A DNA stretch of 44,647 nucleotides from an uncultured Sphingomonadales bacterium (GTDB lineage: Bacteria; Pseudomonadota; Alphaproteobacteria; Sphingomonadales; Sphingomonadaceae): positions 1 to 44,647 of the forward strand of contig CAIPUN010000063.1 in NCBI GenBank assembly GCA_903868245.1, in the 5' to 3' direction. Positions within the stretch are counted from its first letter, which is position 1; each line of letters opens with the position of its first letter. A program made the position numbers and the translations under genes. Shown in pieces: positions 32,103-41,157 of this stretch. The notes below the pieces were generated by a model that worked only from the letters and a program-made list of their open reading frames with translations, did not search any database and was not told the DNA's origin.

Positions 32103-32459
32103 CTAAGGTTCTGGCTTAAGCCAAATCCAGCTAAGGCAAAGCACAGCCACGCCCACGGGCACAAGCGACCATGGCAAGGTTAATGCCGCAAAGCCAATCG
32201 CGATGCTGACACCAAATGCGATAGTCGCCGACCATTTTCCGCGCCGACTAATGGCGCCCTTTTCCCGCCAAGCCACAAGATGAGCACCAAATTTTGGATG
32301 GTTCAACAGTCGCGCTTCAAGCGCCGGGTTGCTGCGTGCGAAACAGAAGGCGGCCAAGATCATGAACGGCACCGTCGGCAGCAAGGGCAGGACAATGCCT
32401 GTCGTGCCCAAGGCAAGAGCCAACAAGCCGGCCCACAGATAAAGCTGCCGCTTTATCAA
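32103..32459 (-). CDS. DUF454 (YbaN-like) membrane protein
   Basis: A 118-residue inner-membrane protein of the YbaN/DUF454 family. It begins MIKRQLYLWAGLLALALGTTGIVLPLLPTVPFMILAAFCFARSNPALEARLLNHPKFGAHLVAWREKGAIS, with the LPLLPTVPF and CFARSNP motifs that define the family, followed by two or three more helices. Function is unknown. Its ATG overlaps the stop of the semialdehyde dehydrogenase gene by four bases (ATGA), indicating translational coupling. It converges on crtZ with 12 bases between the stops. Confidence 0.9.
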   Translation of the reverse strand: MIKRQLYLWAGLLALALGTTGIVLPLLPTVPFMILAAFCFARSNPALEARLLNHPKFGAHLVAWREKGAISRRGKWSATIAFGVSIAIGFAALTLPWSLVPVGVAVLCLSWIWLKPEP

Positions 32460-33883
32460 TATTGGTGAACTGCCTTGGTCACAAAATAGCTATCAAGTCC
32501 TTCTGGACCGCCCTCGCTGCCAAAGCCGGATTCCTTCACCCCGCCAAAGGGCGCATCGGGCATCGAGATGACAAAGCTGTTGAGGCCAACCATCCCTGTA
32601 TCGAGCGCGTCGGCGACCAGATTTGCTTGCCGCGCATTTTCGGTGAAAGCATAAGCGGCAAGGCCGAAGGGCAGGCGGTTTGCTTGTTCAATGGCTTCAT
32701 CAAAAGTCTTAAACGGCCGCATCAAAGCAACAGGTCCAAAGGGTTCGTCGTCCATGACCTTTGCCGACATTGGCACATCGGACAGCACCGTTGGCGTATA
32801 GAAAAAGCCATGATTTCCACGCGAACCACCGGTGAGTAAATTGGCGCCCTTTGACGTCGCATCCTCAACCAACGCCGCGATGGCCGACGGTCGCCGTGCG
32901 TTGGCCAATGGACCCATGACGGTGCCGGCGTCGAGACCGTTGCCGACCTGAACCTTTTTCGTATGCGCAGCAAAACCAGCAACGAAACGGTCATAGACGC
33001 CCTCTTGCACATAAAATCGGGTGGGCGAAATACACACTTGGCCCGCGTTGCGGAACTTGGTGGTGGCCGACAAGCTGATCGCTTTTTCAAGATCACAATC
33101 GTCGAAAATCAGAACTGGCGCATGGCCACCCAATTCCATGGTGGTCCGTTTCACGCCATCTGCTGCAAGTTTTAGCAAATGTTTGCCAACGGGCACGGAT
33201 CCTGTGAAGCTCACCTTGCGGATGATAGAGGACGCTATCAAATGACGGCTGACCATATCGGGTACGCCGTAGACCAATTGCGCAACATTACCGGGCACGC
33301 CGCCATCGATGACACATTGCATAATTGCGCCCGTGCTTGCGGGTGTTTCTTCCGGCGGCTTTGCGATGATGGAGCATCCTGCTGCCAAAGCAGCCGCCAT
33401 TTTTTTACACATCAGGTTCACCGGGAAATTCCATGGTGAAAAGGCCGCAACTGGCCCAACCGGTTGTTTAAGTACGATCGCCCGCTGACCCGTTGGTCGG
33501 ACCAACACACGGCCATAGCTACGTTTGGCTTCCTCTGCGAAATAATCGAACTGTGCGGCGCAGGACAGCACTTCGGTGCGTGCCTCAGCGAGTGGCTTGC
33601 CCTGTTCGGTGGTGAGCAGGACGGCGATTGTTTCGGCGCGTTCGCGAATATGGTCAGCGACCTTATGCAAAATCGCCGCGCGGGCATTAACGTCTACGCT
33701 TCTCCAATGGGCAAAACCCTTGGCCGTTGCGGCCAGAGCCTCATCAAGATCAGCAGCCGTCGCCAACGGCAATTCTGCCAGCGTCTCACCAGTTGCTGGA
33801 TTGATAACCGAATGTGTGTCGCGGCCTTCGCCCGTGCGCCAGCTGCCGTCAATATATAGGCCTAAATCAGTGGAATAGCTCAT
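32456..33883 (-). CDS. gabD: NAD(P)-dependent succinate-semialdehyde dehydrogenase
   Basis: A 475-residue aldehyde dehydrogenase whose closest recognisable family is succinate-semialdehyde dehydrogenase, the last step in GABA breakdown to succinate. The catalytic cysteine is in FRNAGQVCISPTRFYV, the general base glutamate in TTMELGGHAPVLIFDD, and the NAD-binding motif in KVSFTGSVPVGKHLLKLAADGVKRT. Start at ATG 33883 follows AGGAAA. It lies 39 bases after an APC permease in the same direction; together they could take up and oxidise a GABA-like amine or related compound, but no transaminase is present. The subfamily assignment and cofactor preference are inferred; other semialdehydes are possible. 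Confidence 0.88.
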   Translation of the reverse strand: MSYSTDLGLYIDGSWRTGEGRDTHSVINPATGETLAELPLATAADLDEALAATAKGFAHWRSVDVNARAAILHKVADHIRERAETIAVLLTTEQGKPLAEARTEVLSCAAQFDYFAEEAKRSYGRVLVRPTGQRAIVLKQPVGPVAAFSPWNFPVNLMCKKMAAALAAGCSIIAKPPEETPASTGAIMQCVIDGGVPGNVAQLVYGVPDMVSRHLIASSIIRKVSFTGSVPVGKHLLKLAADGVKRTTMELGGHAPVLIFDDCDLEKAISLSATTKFRNAGQVCISPTRFYVQEGVYDRFVAGFAAHTKKVQVGNGLDAGTVMGPLANARRPSAIAALVEDATSKGANLLTGGSRGNHGFFYTPTVLSDVPMSAKVMDDEPFGPVALMRPFKTFDEAIEQANRLPFGLAAYAFTENARQANLVADALDTGMVGLNSFVISMPDAPFGGVKESGFGSEGGPEGLDSYFVTKAVHQY

Positions 33884-33922
33884 CGGTTTTCCTGCAAATT
33901 TTGTGTGCTTTGCTTGTAGGCG

Positions 33923-35245
33923 TCAGCTAACGGCTTTGGAACCCCTAGCGAGTTGCAAAAGCCAGAAAACCGGAAAGCCCGCGAGCAACAAGGCGATGCC
34001 CCAGACCAATGCTTCGGAACCTGCGCCATAAATCGTCCAGCAGGAATATATAGCGGCCAGCAATAGGATGGCTTTAAATCCTAGGCTGACCTTCAATATG
34101 CCCGTCTGGATGAGGCGGAACGCAGCCGCTGCGCAACCGAAATACATGACCAACACGATGGCCGTAGTGAGCAATATGAGAAATTCAAACATCGATGCCA
34201 TTGTCCGGCTGCTGTTCATCAGGATGACAAGCGTCAAAAGGCTTGTACTAAACAGATGCGCGTTGCGCGGCGTGCCATTAGTTGCGGCCTTTCCCATGAA
34301 TGCCGGAAACAAGCCATCACGTGCCAAAGCGGCGGGCAATTCTGCCTGGCACATAATCCACCCGTTCAACGCGCCAAGTGCGCTGATGGCGCCAATAGCA
34401 GCGATAGCGGTGCCCGCATTAGTGCCCGCATAAACGCTCACAAAATCGGCAAATGGCGCAGCAGATACGCTGGTGATCGCGACAGGCAGCATCAAAACGA
34501 CGGCTGAGCAGACCAAAATATATATGCCGCCAGCACCAGCGGTTCCGAATAATGTAGCGCGATTGATGGTGCGTTCTGGATCTTGCACCTTGTCTGCTGG
34601 CACCGTTGCCAGTTCCAGGCCAAGCATTGCCCACAGCGTCAAGATGGTAGCCGTCGAAATGCTTGCTGTTGAAATGTCTGACAGTTCGAAGTTACGGACA
34701 ACATTAGTGCCTTGAATCGTCAATATATATGCGGCAAGGCCAATAACCGCGATGAGCGGCAGTAACTTGGCAATCGTCCAGATGATCTGCACTTGCCCTG
34801 CCAGCTTTGTACCGCGAATGTTGATCAGCGTGAATGCCCATACGATGACTATGGTCACCGCGGCGGACACACCGTGGGTGCCGACCACGGGGAATAATTG
34901 GCTAAGATAGCTGACCGCTGCTGTCGCTATGGCGGCATTGCCGACCCACATCGAAATCCAATAGGCCCATGCAATAGCAAAACCCGCACCATCGCCGAAC
35001 GCTGCTCTTGTATAAGCATAAGGCCCGCCAGCCTTGGGCAATGCTTTGCTCAGCACGCCAAAGACCGATGCGACACATAACGCCCCGGACACGGTAATCA
35101 CCCAACCAATGACGGAATTCCAACCCAAAGGCGCAAGGCTTGCCGGTAGGAGGAATACGCCCGATCCGATCATGCTGCCCATGACCAAAGCGAGCGCCAT
35201 CCAGAACCCCATGGGTCGTGCTACCGCGGCTGTCTCTTGCTTCAC
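33923..35245 (-). CDS. APC family amino acid/polyamine permease, GTG start
   Basis: A 440-residue inner-membrane permease with twelve likely helices. The N-terminus MKQETAAVARPMGFWMALALVMGSMIGSGVFLLPASLAPLGWNSVIGW shows the APC superfamily signature GSMIGSGVFLLP in helix 1, and later KALPKAGGPYAYTRAAFGDGAGFAIAWAYW. The helix 1 GSGVF and GGPYAY motifs are typical of amino acid and putrescine/agmatine exchangers. The start is GTG 35245, preceded by GGGGAAC at good spacing. It heads a cluster with the semialdehyde dehydrogenase and DUF454 genes. The substrate is not determined; GABA or another omega-amino acid is a reasonable guess from context. Confidence 0.9.
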   Translation of the reverse strand: MKQETAAVARPMGFWMALALVMGSMIGSGVFLLPASLAPLGWNSVIGWVITVSGALCVASVFGVLSKALPKAGGPYAYTRAAFGDGAGFAIAWAYWISMWVGNAAIATAAVSYLSQLFPVVGTHGVSAAVTIVIVWAFTLINIRGTKLAGQVQIIWTIAKLLPLIAVIGLAAYILTIQGTNVVRNFELSDISTASISTATILTLWAMLGLELATVPADKVQDPERTINRATLFGTAGAGGIYILVCSAVVLMLPVAITSVSAAPFADFVSVYAGTNAGTAIAAIGAISALGALNGWIMCQAELPAALARDGLFPAFMGKAATNGTPRNAHLFSTSLLTLVILMNSSRTMASMFEFLILLTTAIVLVMYFGCAAAAFRLIQTGILKVSLGFKAILLLAAIYSCWTIYGAGSEALVWGIALLLAGFPVFWLLQLARGSKAVS

Positions 35246-35316
35246 TTAAGTTCCCCTTGTTTCGTGCACGCTGGCATGGAACAGGGGCAAAAGCCAAGCT
35301 TTGTTTGGGCTACCGC

Positions 35317-36120
35317 CTAATGCGCGAGCAATATAGGGATGCCAAGCTCGCTTAGCATGAACCGTGTCACGCCGCCAAACAGGGTTTCGCGCCACCGTCC
35401 GTGACCGTATGCGCCCATGACAAGGAAGTCCGGTCTCCATGCATTCGTTTCTGCCAAAAGCCTTTCCTCAACACTCTGATCGCCTTTTACTGCAACGGCG
35501 ATTTCGGCCTTGATGCCGTGCCGAGACAAATATGTCGCCGCGTCAGTGACGGGAAATTTCTCCGGCATCAATTCAATTTCAGAAATGCGGACATTGGTTA
35601 CACTTTGGAGCATGGGCAACGACGCGCGCAATGCATTAGCGGCTTCAAAGCCCCCATCATATGCGACCATAGCTCGATCGAAGGAGAGACGCGCAGCTTT
35701 CGCAGGAACTGCCAGAACCGGAGTGTGCGATGCTGTTACCACATCGCTAATCCAAGCGCGAGAAGTGCCCTCCGCGCCCGCTGCATCCAACGACATGACA
35801 AGGATATCCGCCAACCGTGCGGCATCGATTAGCGCGTCTGATGTCGTGCCATCAAATATTTGCCAATCCCAAGGTACATCTTCTGCCGTCAAGCGCGCAT
35901 CGATCCGCGTGCACAACTTTTTGCGTTCGTCTTCTGCTGCTTCAAATGCCTCGGCTATGAAATGCGCGCCGCCAAACATATCGAACGCTACATAATCCTG
36001 CGTCGGCCGAGGCAATATGAGCGACACATGCCCGTGGAAACGTCGTGCGAGATCAAGCCCAACCTGCAACCGGCCTTCAAAGGCGTTATCCACGCCTGCA
36101 TGTACCATAATAGACTTCAT
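35317..36120 (-). CDS. Two-domain universal stress protein
   Basis: A 267-residue tandem UspA protein. The first domain begins MKSIMVHAGVDNAFEGRLQVGLDLARRFHGHVSLIL and the second begins near RLSFDRAMVAYDGGFEAANALRASLPMLQ; the second ends with DFLVMGAYGHGRWRETLFGGVTRFMLSELGIPIL, bearing the GxxGxnG-type nucleotide-binding motif (G-x-x-G-x9-G). The first domain lacks that motif, so probably only one ATP site is active. Start is ATG 36120: AAGGAA ends six bases before it, while ATG 36126 would leave no spacing. It lies 71 bases upstream of the APC permease in the same direction and may share its transcript. Confidence 0.9.
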   Translation of the reverse strand: MKSIMVHAGVDNAFEGRLQVGLDLARRFHGHVSLILPRPTQDYVAFDMFGGAHFIAEAFEAAEDERKKLCTRIDARLTAEDVPWDWQIFDGTTSDALIDAARLADILVMSLDAAGAEGTSRAWISDVVTASHTPVLAVPAKAARLSFDRAMVAYDGGFEAANALRASLPMLQSVTNVRISEIELMPEKFPVTDAATYLSRHGIKAEIAVAVKGDQSVEERLLAETNAWRPDFLVMGAYGHGRWRETLFGGVTRFMLSELGIPILLAH

Positions 36121-36286
36121 CGTCATTTCCTTACCTAAGGGCCGGATGTGCTGCGCCGGTCTCGCAGAAGTTATTCTGGACCTAAACGCGGCAAAGTCAT
36201 TGATGGACATCAAACACTGCAAAAAACTTTCAATGCGTGGGATATTATGTCAGCCATGACGCATGAATGAAGGAAGACCGGATGTA

Positions 36287-36820
36287 ATGAATTTGGCGAT
36301 AAGAAGTGCGTGCGCCTCGGATGCGGAAGCCATTGCCCATATCTATGCCCATCATGTGCAGCATGGCACTGCCAGTTTTGATGCTATTCCGCGCACACTG
36401 GTTCAAACCGAAGATAAGATCCGAGACATTTTGTCCAAGGGACGGCCGTTCATCGTGGCAGAGCGCGCCGAAATGATCCTAGGATATGCGTATGTGACTG
36501 GGTTTCGCGACCGGCTTGCTTATAGCTTTACCTGCGAAAATTCGATCTACGTCGATCCTGCTTTTGTGGGGCAGGGTGTGGGCGTGCAATTGATGCGCGC
36601 GTTAATGGAACAAGCGCGCGATTGCGGCTTTCGTCAAATGATCGCCGTCATTGGCGGCGGCGAACCCGCCTCGGTTGCTTTACACAGTAAAATGGGGTTC
36701 GCCCATGCCGGACGTATGCGCAACGTTGGTCGTAAATTCGGACGCTGGCTTGACACAGTCTATATGCAGGCGGAGCTTGGAGAGGGAGACCGATCGGCGC
36801 CAATGCGAGAGCCTGCTTAG
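36287..36820 (+). CDS. GNAT family N-acetyltransferase (phosphinothricin-acetyltransferase-like)
   Basis: A 177-residue acetyltransferase that would move acetyl from acetyl-CoA to an amine. The sequence MNLAIRSACASDAEAIAHIYAHHVQHGTASFDAIP is the typical opening of the Pat/Bar subgroup, followed by ILGYAYVTGFRDRLAYSFTCENSIYVDPAFVGQGVGVQLMRALMEQARDCGFRQMIAVIGGGEPASVALHSKMGFAHAGRM, with the acetyl-CoA-binding GQGVGV loop. Family members act on phosphinothricin-like compounds, methionine derivatives or other amino acids; the substrate here is not known. ATG 36287 is preferred over 36263 because of the AAGGAAG upstream and the conserved start of homologues. It diverges from the universal stress protein gene. 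Confidence 0.9.
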   Translation: MNLAIRSACASDAEAIAHIYAHHVQHGTASFDAIPRTLVQTEDKIRDILSKGRPFIVAERAEMILGYAYVTGFRDRLAYSFTCENSIYVDPAFVGQGVGVQLMRALMEQARDCGFRQMIAVIGGGEPASVALHSKMGFAHAGRMRNVGRKFGRWLDTVYMQAELGEGDRSAPMREPA

Positions 36821-36869
36821 GTGATTAGATGATGCGCGCGCGATAGTTGGGTGTGAAGGAGAGAGAAAA

Positions 36870-37790
36870 ATGTCTGAGTTTGAATTGGTCGCCGATGGAC
36901 TTCGCTTCCCCGAAGGTCCTGTGGTCATGCCCGACGGTAGCGTCATATTGGTGGAGATCGCGCGAGGCCAAATCACGCGCGTGCACCCCGATGGCAGCAA
37001 ATCCGTCATCGCCAAGCCCGGCGGTGGACCGAATGGCTTGGCAATGGGGCCGGATGGCAAGCTGTATTGCTGCAACAATGGCGGGTTTGAATATATGGAA
37101 GCCAATGGCTTTCTTGCGCCGCATGGCATTGCGATGGATTATTCAGGCGGCCGGATTGAACGCATCGATATCGAAACCGGCGAAGTCGAGATATTGTATA
37201 AATCGGGCGACTTTGGGTGCAGCCTGCGTGGGCCGAACGACATTGTGTTCGACGCACATGGCGGGTTCTGGTTCACCGATCATGGCAAAATCGATTATGC
37301 AAACCGCAGTCATGATGTCGTCGGCATTTTCTATGCCAAGGCCGATGGCAGCCATTTGGAAGAGGTCATCTTCCCGTCAAACAATCCTAATGGCGTTGGC
37401 TTGTCCCCCGATGGCAGCACGCTCTACGCCGCCGAAACTTACACCTGCCGTTTGATGAAGTTCAACATCACCGCGCCCGGTAAGGTCGCTGGCGATGCCG
37501 GCCCCGGTGGCCCAGGCATTCCGGTTTACCGCCCGGCGGGCTATAAATTCTTTGACAGCCTTGGCATGGAGGCCAATGGCAATATCTGCGTCGCCACCAT
37601 TGGTGAATGCGGGATCAGCGTGATTTCTCCCGCAGGCGAGCTTGTCGAATTTGTTGCCACCGATGATATTTTCACAACCAACATTGCCTTTGGTGGTGAT
37701 GATATGATGGACGCCTATATCTGCCTGTCGGGCAGCGGGCGTCTGGTTAAAACCAGATGGGCGCGGCCGGGACTGAAGCTGCAATATTAA
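36870..37790 (+). CDS. SMP-30/gluconolactonase family hydrolase
   Basis: A 306-residue six-bladed beta-propeller of the SMP-30/gluconolactonase/LRE-like family, metal-dependent lactone hydrolases. Metal-site residues fit: the glutamate in GLRFPEGPVVMPDGSVI, the asparagines in GPNGLAMGPDGKLY and GPNDIVFD, and a second NPNGVGLSPDGSTLYAAET blade. No signal peptide is seen, so it acts in the cytoplasm. The start has a good AAGGAGAG ribosome site. It lies between the GNAT gene and a HAD-hydrolase gene on the plus strand; the lactone it acts on is unknown. Confidence 0.9.
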   Translation: MSEFELVADGLRFPEGPVVMPDGSVILVEIARGQITRVHPDGSKSVIAKPGGGPNGLAMGPDGKLYCCNNGGFEYMEANGFLAPHGIAMDYSGGRIERIDIETGEVEILYKSGDFGCSLRGPNDIVFDAHGGFWFTDHGKIDYANRSHDVVGIFYAKADGSHLEEVIFPSNNPNGVGLSPDGSTLYAAETYTCRLMKFNITAPGKVAGDAGPGGPGIPVYRPAGYKFFDSLGMEANGNICVATIGECGISVISPAGELVEFVATDDIFTTNIAFGGDDMMDAYICLSGSGRLVKTRWARPGLKLQY

Positions 37791-37825
37791 GGTATTAGGA
37801 CGGCTAACGCGGCGATAGGAAAAAC

Positions 37826-38485
37826 ATGACGTTCAATACTGTTATCTTCGATTTTGGCGGCGTCATTACGACATCGCCTTTTGAGGCATTCAACCGCATG
37901 GAGGCGGCACGCGGTCTGCCCAAGGATTTCGTGCGTAGCGTGAATGCGCGCAACCCTGATGATAATGCATGGGCGAAGTTTGAACGGGCGGAGTGCGATG
38001 CAGCGGAATTTGACGCTTTATTTGCCGCCGAAGCGCGGGCATTGGGGCAGGAGCTCGACGGCGCGTCGGTGATTGCCTGCCTATCGGGTGACATCCGCCC
38101 TGCTGTGGTGGCCGCGTTGGATGTGTTGAAGTCCAAGGGCTTTGCGCTTGGGTGCATCACCAACAATGTGCCGTCTGGCAAAGGTGCTGGTATGGCAGGC
38201 AGTGATGAGAAAGCGGCGGCGATTTCTGCGGTCATGGAACGGTTCGACCATATCATTGAATCGAGCAAGGCCGGGGTGCGCAAACCCGATCCGCGTATTT
38301 ATGCTATGATGTGCGCCGCTTTGGCAGTTGCACCTTCGCAATGCATCTATCTGGACGACCTCGGCATCAACTGCAAACCGGCTGCCGCGATGGGGATGGC
38401 CGCCATTAAAGTTACTAGCGGTGATCAAGCTTTGCAGGATTTAGGTGCGCTATTGGCGTTGACCTTCACGCCACTTGGGGTCTAG
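37826..38485 (+). CDS. HAD-superfamily subfamily IA hydrolase (sEH N-terminal-like)
   Basis: A 219-residue HAD protein resembling the N-terminal phosphatase domain of soluble epoxide hydrolase and ACAD10. Motif I is VIFDFGGVITTSP, where a glycine replaces the second aspartate usually needed for phosphoester acid/base catalysis (as in YihX-like members). Motif II serine/threonine region is ITNNVPSGKG, the lysine motif is KAGVRKPDPRIYAMM, and motif IV is YLDDLGINCKPAAAMGM. It may act as a phosphatase or have another hydrolytic role. ATG 37826 follows AGGAAA. It sits between the SMP-30 gene and the CoA-transferase pair on the plus strand. Confidence 0.87.
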   Translation: MTFNTVIFDFGGVITTSPFEAFNRMEAARGLPKDFVRSVNARNPDDNAWAKFERAECDAAEFDALFAAEARALGQELDGASVIACLSGDIRPAVVAALDVLKSKGFALGCITNNVPSGKGAGMAGSDEKAAAISAVMERFDHIIESSKAGVRKPDPRIYAMMCAALAVAPSQCIYLDDLGINCKPAAAMGMAAIKVTSGDQALQDLGALLALTFTPLGV

Positions 38486-38526
38486 GCGAAGGGCTGTTCC
38501 GTCTCTCCCATTATCTGGAGCATTTC

Positions 38527-39240
38527 ATGGCGAAGAAACTCTTCCCCGACGCAAAATCGGCGCTCGAAGGCGTCCTAAAAAACGATATGTTGATTGCGAG
38601 CGGCGGCTTTGGTCTTTGCGGCCTTCCGGAACGCCTGTTAGATGCTGTGCGCGACAGCGGTGTGACTGGTTTGACCTTTGTGTCGAACAATGCTGGCATA
38701 GATAATGAAGGCATCGGCAAGCTACTTCGGACGAAGCAAGTCAAAAAAATGATTTCGTCTTACGTGGGCGAAAATAAAGAATTTGAACGGCAATATCTGG
38801 CAGGTGAATTGGAAGTTGAGTTTTGCCCGCAAGGTACGCTGGCCGAACGGATGCGTGCTGGCGGCGCTGGTATTCCGGGCTTTTACACCAAAACCGGCGT
38901 GGGTACTTTGGTTGCGGAGAACAAAGAAGTGAAAGTATTTGGCGGCGAGGAATATATCCTTGAGCATGGGATATTCGCTGACCTTTCGATCATCAAAGCC
39001 TGGAAAGCGGATGAAAGCGGTAATCTGGTTTTCCGCAAGACCGCGCGTAATTTCAATCTGCCTGCCGCAACCTGCGGTAAGATTTGTGTGGTTGAAGTCG
39101 AGGAAGTGGTGCCAATCGGTAGCCTTGATCCCGACTCCATTCATTTGCCCGGCGTCTATGTGCAGCGCATGATCGTCGGCGCGCCTTATGACAAAAAGAT
39201 TGAATTCCGAACCGTGCGCGAAAGGGAGCCTTCATTATGA
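38527..39240 (+). CDS. scoA: 3-oxoacid CoA-transferase subunit A
   Basis: Alpha subunit of succinyl-CoA:3-ketoacid (acetoacetate) CoA-transferase, which activates acetoacetate to acetoacetyl-CoA using succinyl-CoA. The 237 residues show the subunit A hallmarks [36 protein letters not shown] and [31 protein letters not shown] 38527 follows CTGGAG. It overlaps the subunit B gene by four bases (ATGA), as is usual for the scoAB pair, ensuring equal synthesis of both subunits of the heterotetramer. The enzyme class is firm; acetoacetate as the natural substrate is inferred. Confidence 0.95.
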   Translation: MAKKLFPDAKSALEGVLKNDMLIASGGFGLCGLPERLLDAVRDSGVTGLTFVSNNAGIDNEGIGKLLRTKQVKKMISSYVGENKEFERQYLAGELEVEFCPQGTLAERMRAGGAGIPGFYTKTGVGTLVAENKEVKVFGGEEYILEHGIFADLSIIKAWKADESGNLVFRKTARNFNLPAATCGKICVVEVEEVVPIGSLDPDSIHLPGVYVQRMIVGAPYDKKIEFRTVREREPSL

Positions 39241-39878
39241 GTTGGACCCGTGATGATATGGCCGTCCGCGCAGCGAAGGAACTGCGCGATGGATATTATG
39301 TGAACCTTGGCATTGGCATTCCAACTTTAGTTGCAAATCACATTCCGCCGGGCGTCGAAGTGACCCTGCAATCCGAAAATGGCATGCTGGGCATCGGCCC
39401 GTTTCCTATTGCGGGCGAAGAGGATGCTGACCTGATCAACGCGGGCAAACAGACGATTAGCGAGCTTCCACAAACAGCCTATTTCGACAGTGCTGCGAGC
39501 TTCGCTATGATCCGTGGCGGGCATATCGATCTGACCGTCTTGGGCGCGATGGAAGTCGCTGAAAATGGTGACATCGCCAATTGGATGATCCCTGGTAAGA
39601 TGATCAAGGGCATGGGAGGCGCGATGGACCTTGTTGCTGGCGTCAAAAAAATCATCGTGGTGATGGAGCATAATGCCAAGGACGGATCGCCTAAATTCAT
39701 TCCCGCCTGCACGCTGCCGCTCACAGGCAAAAACGTCGTCGACATGATCATCACCGACATTGCCGTGTTTCAGCGCGCCGATAAAGCCTCGGCTTTCAAG
39801 TTGATTGAGATTGCACCCGGCGTCAGCGTTGAGGAGGTGCGGGCAAAGACAACGGCGCATTTTGAGGTTGCGGTCTGA
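39237..39878 (+). CDS. scoB: 3-oxoacid CoA-transferase subunit B
   Basis: Beta subunit of the same CoA-transferase. The catalytic glutamate is in [12 protein letters not shown], the thioester-forming residue of the family I active site. The conserved [23 protein letters not shown] opening, [53 protein letters not shown] and [15 protein letters not shown] segments are present. 213 residues is the standard length. Together with subunit A it lies downstream of the SMP-30 and HAD genes on the plus strand and is followed eight bases later by a serine hydrolase gene. Confidence 0.96.
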   Translation: MSWTRDDMAVRAAKELRDGYYVNLGIGIPTLVANHIPPGVEVTLQSENGMLGIGPFPIAGEEDADLINAGKQTISELPQTAYFDSAASFAMIRGGHIDLTVLGAMEVAENGDIANWMIPGKMIKGMGGAMDLVAGVKKIIVVMEHNAKDGSPKFIPACTLPLTGKNVVDMIITDIAVFQRADKASAFKLIEIAPGVSVEEVRAKTTAHFEVAV

Positions 39879-39886
39879 TCAGTAAC

Positions 39887-41107
39887 ATGCGGCGGACTTT
39901 ATTAGCCTTGATCGCGGTTTCTGTGTTGGGATTGACTGGCCTATATACCATGCGCTCCGCGCCTGATGACAATCAGGTCGCCGCAATCTTGCGTAAATTT
40001 ACCAGGCCCGAGACGAACTTCCCGGACCAGCCTGGTGAATGGCGCGGCCGAATAAATTATGCCCAATTGGACCAACAATTTGCGGCCATGGCACAAAGGT
40101 CGGAAATGGCGGGTCTTGCCATTGCTATTGTCGAAGACGGCGAACTGCGCTTTGTCCGCACATATGGCGTGATTGACCGGGATACGAATGTGCCGGTGAC
40201 GCTGGGAACTGTTTTTCGGTGGGCTTCGGTATCCAAGACCGTTGCAGGGACGTTGGCAGCAACTTTCGCCAATGAGGGGCTGGTTGATTTGGACCAGCCA
40301 GTCGCGCGTTATCGCACAACGCTGCGTTTGCCCGAAGGTGCCGAATCGCGTGTAAGTTTCCAGCAATTGCTGTCTCAGCAAACCGGCCTTACCAAAAACG
40401 CTTTTGACGAACGGTTGGAGGATGGCCAAGATCCGCGCGCGCTGCGTGCCAGTTTGGCCAGCGCGCCGTTGCAGTGTCAGCCGGGTTCGTGTCACACCTA
40501 TCAGAATATCGCCTTTGACGCCGCAACCGAGATTTTGGAGCAAGCAGCGAAGCGGTCTTACCCCGATGCGGTGAGCGAGCGTTTCTTTCTGCCATTGGGG
40601 ATGAATAGTGCCAATTTCGGCATGGCTGGCCTTACCAGTGCGAAAGATTGGGCGCGGCCGCATAATGGCCGCATGGTCCGTACCGTGAAAGAAACCTATT
40701 GGCGGGTCCCGGCGGCTGCGGGTGTTGAAAGCAATATCGTCGATTTTGCCCGTTGGATGCAGGCAACAATGGGCGATCGCCCCGATGTGCTCCCCGAATC
40801 AACTTTGCGGATTGCGCAATCCCCGCGCGTGAATACGGCCCCGATTTATGGCGGCGAATTGCGACAAGCGAATTCGGAGGCGCATTATGGCCTTGGCTGG
40901 CGCAACTTCAAATATGACGGCAATATCTTGGTGGGGCACTCCGGTGCCGTTGACGGCTATCGCGCGACCATGATTTTTGATCCGGCCGCGCGTGTTGGTG
41001 TTGTCGCCATGTGGAACAGCAACTGGGGCACGCCCTTCCGCATTCCATTTGCCGTGTTTGACAGTTACCATCAACGCACAGATTCGCGCTGGTTGGAACT
41101 AGATTGA
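39887..41107 (+). CDS. Membrane-anchored serine hydrolase, beta-lactamase family
   Basis: A 406-residue class C beta-lactamase-like hydrolase. A hydrophobic helix at residues 3-22 (RRTLLALIAVSVLGLTGLYTM) is a signal anchor or signal peptide, placing the catalytic domain outside the cytoplasm. The SxxK motif is SVSK in FRWASVSKTVAGTLAATFA, the YxN motif is YQN in CHTYQNIAFDAATEILEQ, and the third motif is HSG in VGHSGAVDGYRATMIF. The family includes carboxypeptidases and esterases; the substrate is unknown. It belongs to the same broad family as the protein at 9017, with little sequence resemblance. ATG 39887 has a weak ribosome site and is eight bases from scoB. Confidence 0.88.
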   Translation: MRRTLLALIAVSVLGLTGLYTMRSAPDDNQVAAILRKFTRPETNFPDQPGEWRGRINYAQLDQQFAAMAQRSEMAGLAIAIVEDGELRFVRTYGVIDRDTNVPVTLGTVFRWASVSKTVAGTLAATFANEGLVDLDQPVARYRTTLRLPEGAESRVSFQQLLSQQTGLTKNAFDERLEDGQDPRALRASLASAPLQCQPGSCHTYQNIAFDAATEILEQAAKRSYPDAVSERFFLPLGMNSANFGMAGLTSAKDWARPHNGRMVRTVKETYWRVPAAAGVESNIVDFARWMQATMGDRPDVLPESTLRIAQSPRVNTAPIYGGELRQANSEAHYGLGWRNFKYDGNILVGHSGAVDGYRATMIFDPAARVGVVAMWNSNWGTPFRIPFAVFDSYHQRTDSRWLELD

Positions 41108-41157
41108 CGGAACAAGTAGACGCTTAATCTGCGTCGGAAACCGAAAGGAAAACTGAC

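Noticed and set aside
32091-32104. AGGGTCCTGACCCT palindrome between crtZ and the DUF454 gene as a terminator
   Set aside because: The loop would be only two bases, the stem is very short and no U-run follows.
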